This document shows positions 60,835 through 64,000 of a stretch of DNA of 64,000 nucleotides, one piece after another. The notes below the pieces were generated by a model. That model ran no database searches. It saw only the letters and a list, made by a program, of their open reading frames with translations, and had not been told where the DNA came from. The stretch is from Mariniphaga sp040772505 (lineage in GTDB: Bacteria > Bacteroidota > Bacteroidia > Bacteroidales > Prolixibacteraceae), in NCBI GenBank assembly GCA_040772505.1, contig JAXGYA010000006.1, forward strand, positions 1-64,000, read 5' to 3'. The stretch's first letter is position 1; every line of letters starts with the position of its first letter. The translations under genes and the position numbers were made by a program.

Positions 60835-62598
60835 TTAATTCCAACCAGGATTTTGTCCTAAACTTGGATTTTTTATTCTATCTGCTTCCGGAATAGGATA
60901 TAAATATTTTTTATCGAGCCATTCCCGTTGTCCCGGGTTCCAGATAATCTCACCTGAATCACCGTTTGACAAGTAACGTTTTCCAACACCTTCAGTAGTT
61001 ACATCAACAAAAACTTTGGCTGTTGCATTGGTAGGTTTTGTTCCTTTATAAAAACAAACATCCATAATACCATCCCCATTTAAATCAAATTCTCCCAGCC
61101 CGGGCACATACATTCCGTTCATCGGTGCTTCTGCCAAAAGGTCTCCTAAACGCCATCGAATTAAATCATCAATTCGCAAGCCTTCTGTTATCATTTCCAC
61201 TGCTCTTTCACGAAGAACCTCCAGCATAACCGGATCAGAGAATTTATATTTATAAAATTCAACCAAATAAGGATCAGCCACGGTGGGTTTTTGTGATAAA
61301 GTCGAACCTGTTATACCTGCCCGTGCCCTAAGTGCTCCAATTGTTGAGGCCCAATCAGAATCAGTCATCCTGCCAAGTTCCGCTAATGCCTCAGCTTTAT
61401 TAAGCAGAACTTCTGCATATCTAAATATAAGATGCGCATTCTCATTCCGACTTTCATCATCAAAAGGAAAACGCTCATCGTAACAACCTTTAATGATTTG
61501 ATAACCAGTATAACTTTGTTCCAGGTTTGGTGGTGCAATAACAGGTACACCATTTTCTGTTCGATGATAGTCACCTAAACGAATCGATTGTTTTAACCGA
61601 AGATCTCTGTTTTTTACTTCCTCAGTAAATGGGGTAGTTTTATAATTCGGATCATTTGTGAATGGAGTGCCGTCTAATTTTAAATAAGTATTGACAAAAT
61701 GACGCGTAAACGCTGGGCGATTTGCATAAGTTGGACTGATTGTTTTTCGATTTCTTGAACTGAAAATTTGCAAATCAGCATCGAGAGTTATAGCTAAAAT
61801 TGTTTCTTCAGTAAAAGGTGATTTCTGAAGAAATATTTCGCGATAAGCATTTGCACCCTGGCGTAAGGAAAAACCGTGAATATCGTCAGATGTTTTTACA
61901 ACTTCTTCAAACCAAATGTCTGCTGTATTTTGTTTTCCATACTGTGTATGGTATTTTCTTATTGAAGCTTCATATAAACAAACTCTGGTTTTGAAAGCTC
62001 TGGCTACGTTTTTGGTTATTCTCGTACTAAATGGATCTGAAGTCATTGTAATATTCTCTATTGCATAATTTAAATCTTCCAATACTCTTTCCATTACATA
62101 AAACCGATCATCGCGGTTGCCGTATAGTGTAGCGTCATCATCAACTTCAATTGTACGATCAATCCATGGCACATCTCCAAATCGTTTTACCATTTCAAAG
62201 TAAAAATATGCACGAAAAAAGCGGGCAAGTCCGAGATAGTGTTCTTTCTCAGGAACTGAGCTTTTTTCACAATTTTCAATAAAATAGTTAATATTGCGCA
62301 AATTAGTCCATGACCATCCAGAACTAGTTATTGGACTCAATGCATTAGGCACGAGCAAGGTACCAACTCCAACACGTGCTATCAAATCAGAATGGTCATC
62401 TTCCATAAAAACACCATCATAAGGTGTCGGCAATAATTCATAAAAAGAATTAGAATACAATGCTAAACCATTGGCTGATTCAAAAATAGCCAAACTTGAA
62501 CCTGTAGCCTTAGGAAATTCATCTAAATCGCAACTGCCTAAAATAGCTGCCAAAAACAAACCCCCTAAAACATATTGTATTATTTTTTTCATTTTCAT
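60835..62598 (-). CDS. SusD/RagB-family nutrient-binding lipoprotein
   Basis: A 587-residue outer membrane lipoprotein (lipobox Leu-Gly-Ser-Cys near residue 23) that captures glycan or peptide for its SusC partner. TPR-like helices lie in FARFFRAYFYFEMVKRFGDVPW near residue 130, the classic SusD signature. The C-terminal half contains ALRARAG and LRERAVEMITEGLRIDDLIRW, also typical. The end PIPEADRIKNPSLGQNPGWN matches SusD consensus. It follows susC by 10 bases, so the two are one transcript. Confidence 0.92.
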   Translation of the reverse strand: MKMKKIIQYVLGGLFLAAILGSCDLDEFPKATGSSLAIFESANGLALYSNSFYELLPTPYDGVFMEDDHSDLIARVGVGTLLVPNALSPITSSGWSWTNLRNINYFIENCEKSSVPEKEHYLGLARFFRAYFYFEMVKRFGDVPWIDRTIEVDDDATLYGNRDDRFYVMERVLEDLNYAIENITMTSDPFSTRITKNVARAFKTRVCLYEASIRKYHTQYGKQNTADIWFEEVVKTSDDIHGFSLRQGANAYREIFLQKSPFTEETILAITLDADLQIFSSRNRKTISPTYANRPAFTRHFVNTYLKLDGTPFTNDPNYKTTPFTEEVKNRDLRLKQSIRLGDYHRTENGVPVIAPPNLEQSYTGYQIIKGCYDERFPFDDESRNENAHLIFRYAEVLLNKAEALAELGRMTDSDWASTIGALRARAGITGSTLSQKPTVADPYLVEFYKYKFSDPVMLEVLRERAVEMITEGLRIDDLIRWRLGDLLAEAPMNGMYVPGLGEFDLNGDGIMDVCFYKGTKPTNATAKVFVDVTTEGVGKRYLSNGDSGEIIWNPGQREWLDKKYLYPIPEADRIKNPSLGQNPGWN

Positions 62599-62608
62599 AG
62601 TAATTAAA

Positions 62609-64000
62609 TTAAAAACTGATAGATAAACCTAATGTAAGTGCCTTTAATGCAGGATATTTAAATCCATCCCCGTCGCCTCTAGTATCATCGCTGTTTAATC
62701 CTGTCAATTGAGTTCCCGCTCTCCAAATGCTTGTAACATCCAAGTCTTTCGTTAATTTGTATAACGGTGACCATGTCCACAAATTTTCTGCAGAAAAATA
62801 AATTTTCAAATCAGATGCATGAATTTTTGACGAAAAACTTTTAGGTAGACTGTAACCAAAATTTAAGGTCCTTAAGCGAATATATGCCACATTTTGCAAA
62901 TATCTGTCGTTAGGAAGACGCAACTGCCCATTTGCATTCTGAGCTGCATAACCAGATGCTAATGGCAGGTAAGCGTCAAAATTTTGCAACTCAGGAAGAA
63001 ACCTGCGATTCTCCTGCCATCTTGGAAAATCGTTGTATGGCCGATTATATTGGCCCCAAAAAGGAGATTCGTTTGATGGATACCATTGTTGTTTCCCAAC
63101 TCCCTGAAAAAAAGCTGTTAAAAAGAAGCTATTCCAGTTTCCACCTAAATTAAAACCATAAATGTAACGTGGTTGGTTATTCCCAATAATGGTTTTATCT
63201 CCGGAATTATCCACTCGATTTAATCCATGGTAAATGATATTGTCTCCATCTAAATTTTTAAATTTTAAATCACCTACATGATTTACTCTTGTTGAATGAG
63301 CTAAAATATTGGACTGGGATGGAGAATTATTAATTTCTTCCTGAGATTTAAATAATCCTTCAACCTGATATCCCCAAATTTCACCAAGTCTTTGACCAAT
63401 ATAGTAATCAGTCAGATTTTTTTCTGGATTATAATAGTCTGTTATAATAGATTTATAATCGGATAAGGTAATCCGAGCATTATAAATAAAAGGTTTATCT
63501 GCTAAATTAAATCTATCATTCCAGTTCACTGAAATTTCCCAACCAGTGGTTTCCATGGAGGCATAATTTCCTTTTGGAACGCCTGTACCAAAAATTGCAG
63601 GTACACTTGGTCCAACCGTGTACATATCTTTTGTCCAGCGCCGATATATATCTCCTGAAAAGTTAAGTTTATTACTTAAGGCAGTAATATCCAACCCTAA
63701 ATTTCCCACAGTAGCTGTTTCCCATGTTAAACCTTTGGGAATTACATTAGGTTGAGCAGTTCGCTGGGGTCGAATTCCGCCTAAAATCCTGCCTGACTGG
63801 CTAATTCCAAAGTTTTCTACAAAAGTATATGGTGCTATGGCTCCGTTTCCTAAAGAACCATACGAGACTCTCAACTTCAAATTGGAAATAGCATCCTGAT
63901 CTATTGTCCAAAATGGTTCTTGCGAAATACGCCAACCAGCAGAGATAGAAGGGAAAAAAGCCCATTGCTGGTCGCCTGGAAATTTTGATGAACCATCATA
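62609..64000 (-). CDS. SusC/RagA-family TonB-dependent transporter, partial
   Basis: The C-terminal part of a SusC-type barrel; the frame is open to the window edge, so the N-terminus lies beyond 64000. The visible sequence includes FFPSISAGWRISQEPFW, LKLRVSYGSLGNGAI and TWETATVGNLGLDITAL. It then shows GWEISVNWND and the C-terminal LRTLNFGYSLPK...LKIYFSAENLWTWSPL, which are typical of SusC proteins. The end is LGLSISF with the barrel-terminal Phe. With SusD and the phosphoesterase-fold protein it forms an uptake locus. Confidence 0.92.
   Translation of the reverse strand, partial: YDGSSKFPGDQQWAFFPSISAGWRISQEPFWTIDQDAISNLKLRVSYGSLGNGAIAPYTFVENFGISQSGRILGGIRPQRTAQPNVIPKGLTWETATVGNLGLDITALSNKLNFSGDIYRRWTKDMYTVGPSVPAIFGTGVPKGNYASMETTGWEISVNWNDRFNLADKPFIYNARITLSDYKSIITDYYNPEKNLTDYYIGQRLGEIWGYQVEGLFKSQEEINNSPSQSNILAHSTRVNHVGDLKFKNLDGDNIIYHGLNRVDNSGDKTIIGNNQPRYIYGFNLGGNWNSFFLTAFFQGVGKQQWYPSNESPFWGQYNRPYNDFPRWQENRRFLPELQNFDAYLPLASGYAAQNANGQLRLPNDRYLQNVAYIRLRTLNFGYSLPKSFSSKIHASDLKIYFSAENLWTWSPLYKLTKDLDVTSIWRAGTQLTGLNSDDTRGDGDGFKYPALKALTLGLSISF

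Overview
The window comes from a member of the Bacteroidota, probably a chromosome of the Bacteroidales/Marinilabiliales type, although genus and species cannot be fixed from it. The evidence is a SusC/SusD pair, a protein with a type IX secretion sorting domain, DUF1573, PUR-domain and DUF2795 proteins, TonB receptors and many lipoproteins. Many genes are preceded by the Bacteroidota -7 box TAnnTTTG and have almost no Shine-Dalgarno sequence.

Layout. 1-4.3 kb is an accessory island of toxin-antitoxin modules. It holds a HigA-like antitoxin, two toxin genes each cut off at one end of a single IS, a RelE/ParE pair, an attC-like inverted repeat and a tyrosine-recombinase fragment. 4.4-8.2 kb carries two radical-SAM proteins, one of which looks imported (strong Shine-Dalgarno), and a REP-type Y1 transposase flanked by 97-bp repeats and a family of small hairpins. 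8.4-28.2 kb is mostly core: DUF1573, meaB, lpdA, a FadL-type porin, a lipoprotein with a TonB receptor, a serpin, an ECF sigma factor with a trans-envelope partner, a GlcD-GlcF-like fusion, a YdcF-like protein, a kinase-RapZ fusion, YebC, an ABC ATPase, a PduO-type adenosyltransferase and DUF2795.

28.8-34.3 kb is the branched-chain amino acid operon ilvD-ilvB-ilvN-ilvC (minus strand). It is preceded by what reads as a complete ribosome-mediated attenuator: a promoter, a 22-codon leader ORF with an Ile/Leu/Val run, a terminator hairpin, and an alternative pairing between the end of the leader ORF and the terminator's 5' arm. I regard this as the most interesting regulatory element in the window.

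34.6-55.4 kb is again mainly housekeeping: a TerB-like protein, a GIN-domain lipoprotein, a FucP-like transporter, HPF, TamB, TsaD, a beta-helix carbohydrate-active protein, glutathione peroxidase, a dicarboxylate symporter, bacterioferritin, a PUR protein, Nth, a ZIP transporter, an M3 peptidase and a TrkH/TrkA potassium system. 55.4-59.7 kb is a decaying patch: a repeat-rich T9SS cargo gene whose start codon appears lost, an orphan repeat copy, and an IS630-family element (probable programmed -1 frameshift plus a second, disabling frameshift) joined to the 3' end of an IS1634-type transposase. 59.8-64.0 kb is the start of a SusC/SusD locus with a secreted endonuclease/exonuclease/phosphatase-family protein; susC runs off the window edge.

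Limits: everything here is read by eye from sequence and translations. No database search, alignment or folding program was run, and family names rest on remembered motifs.
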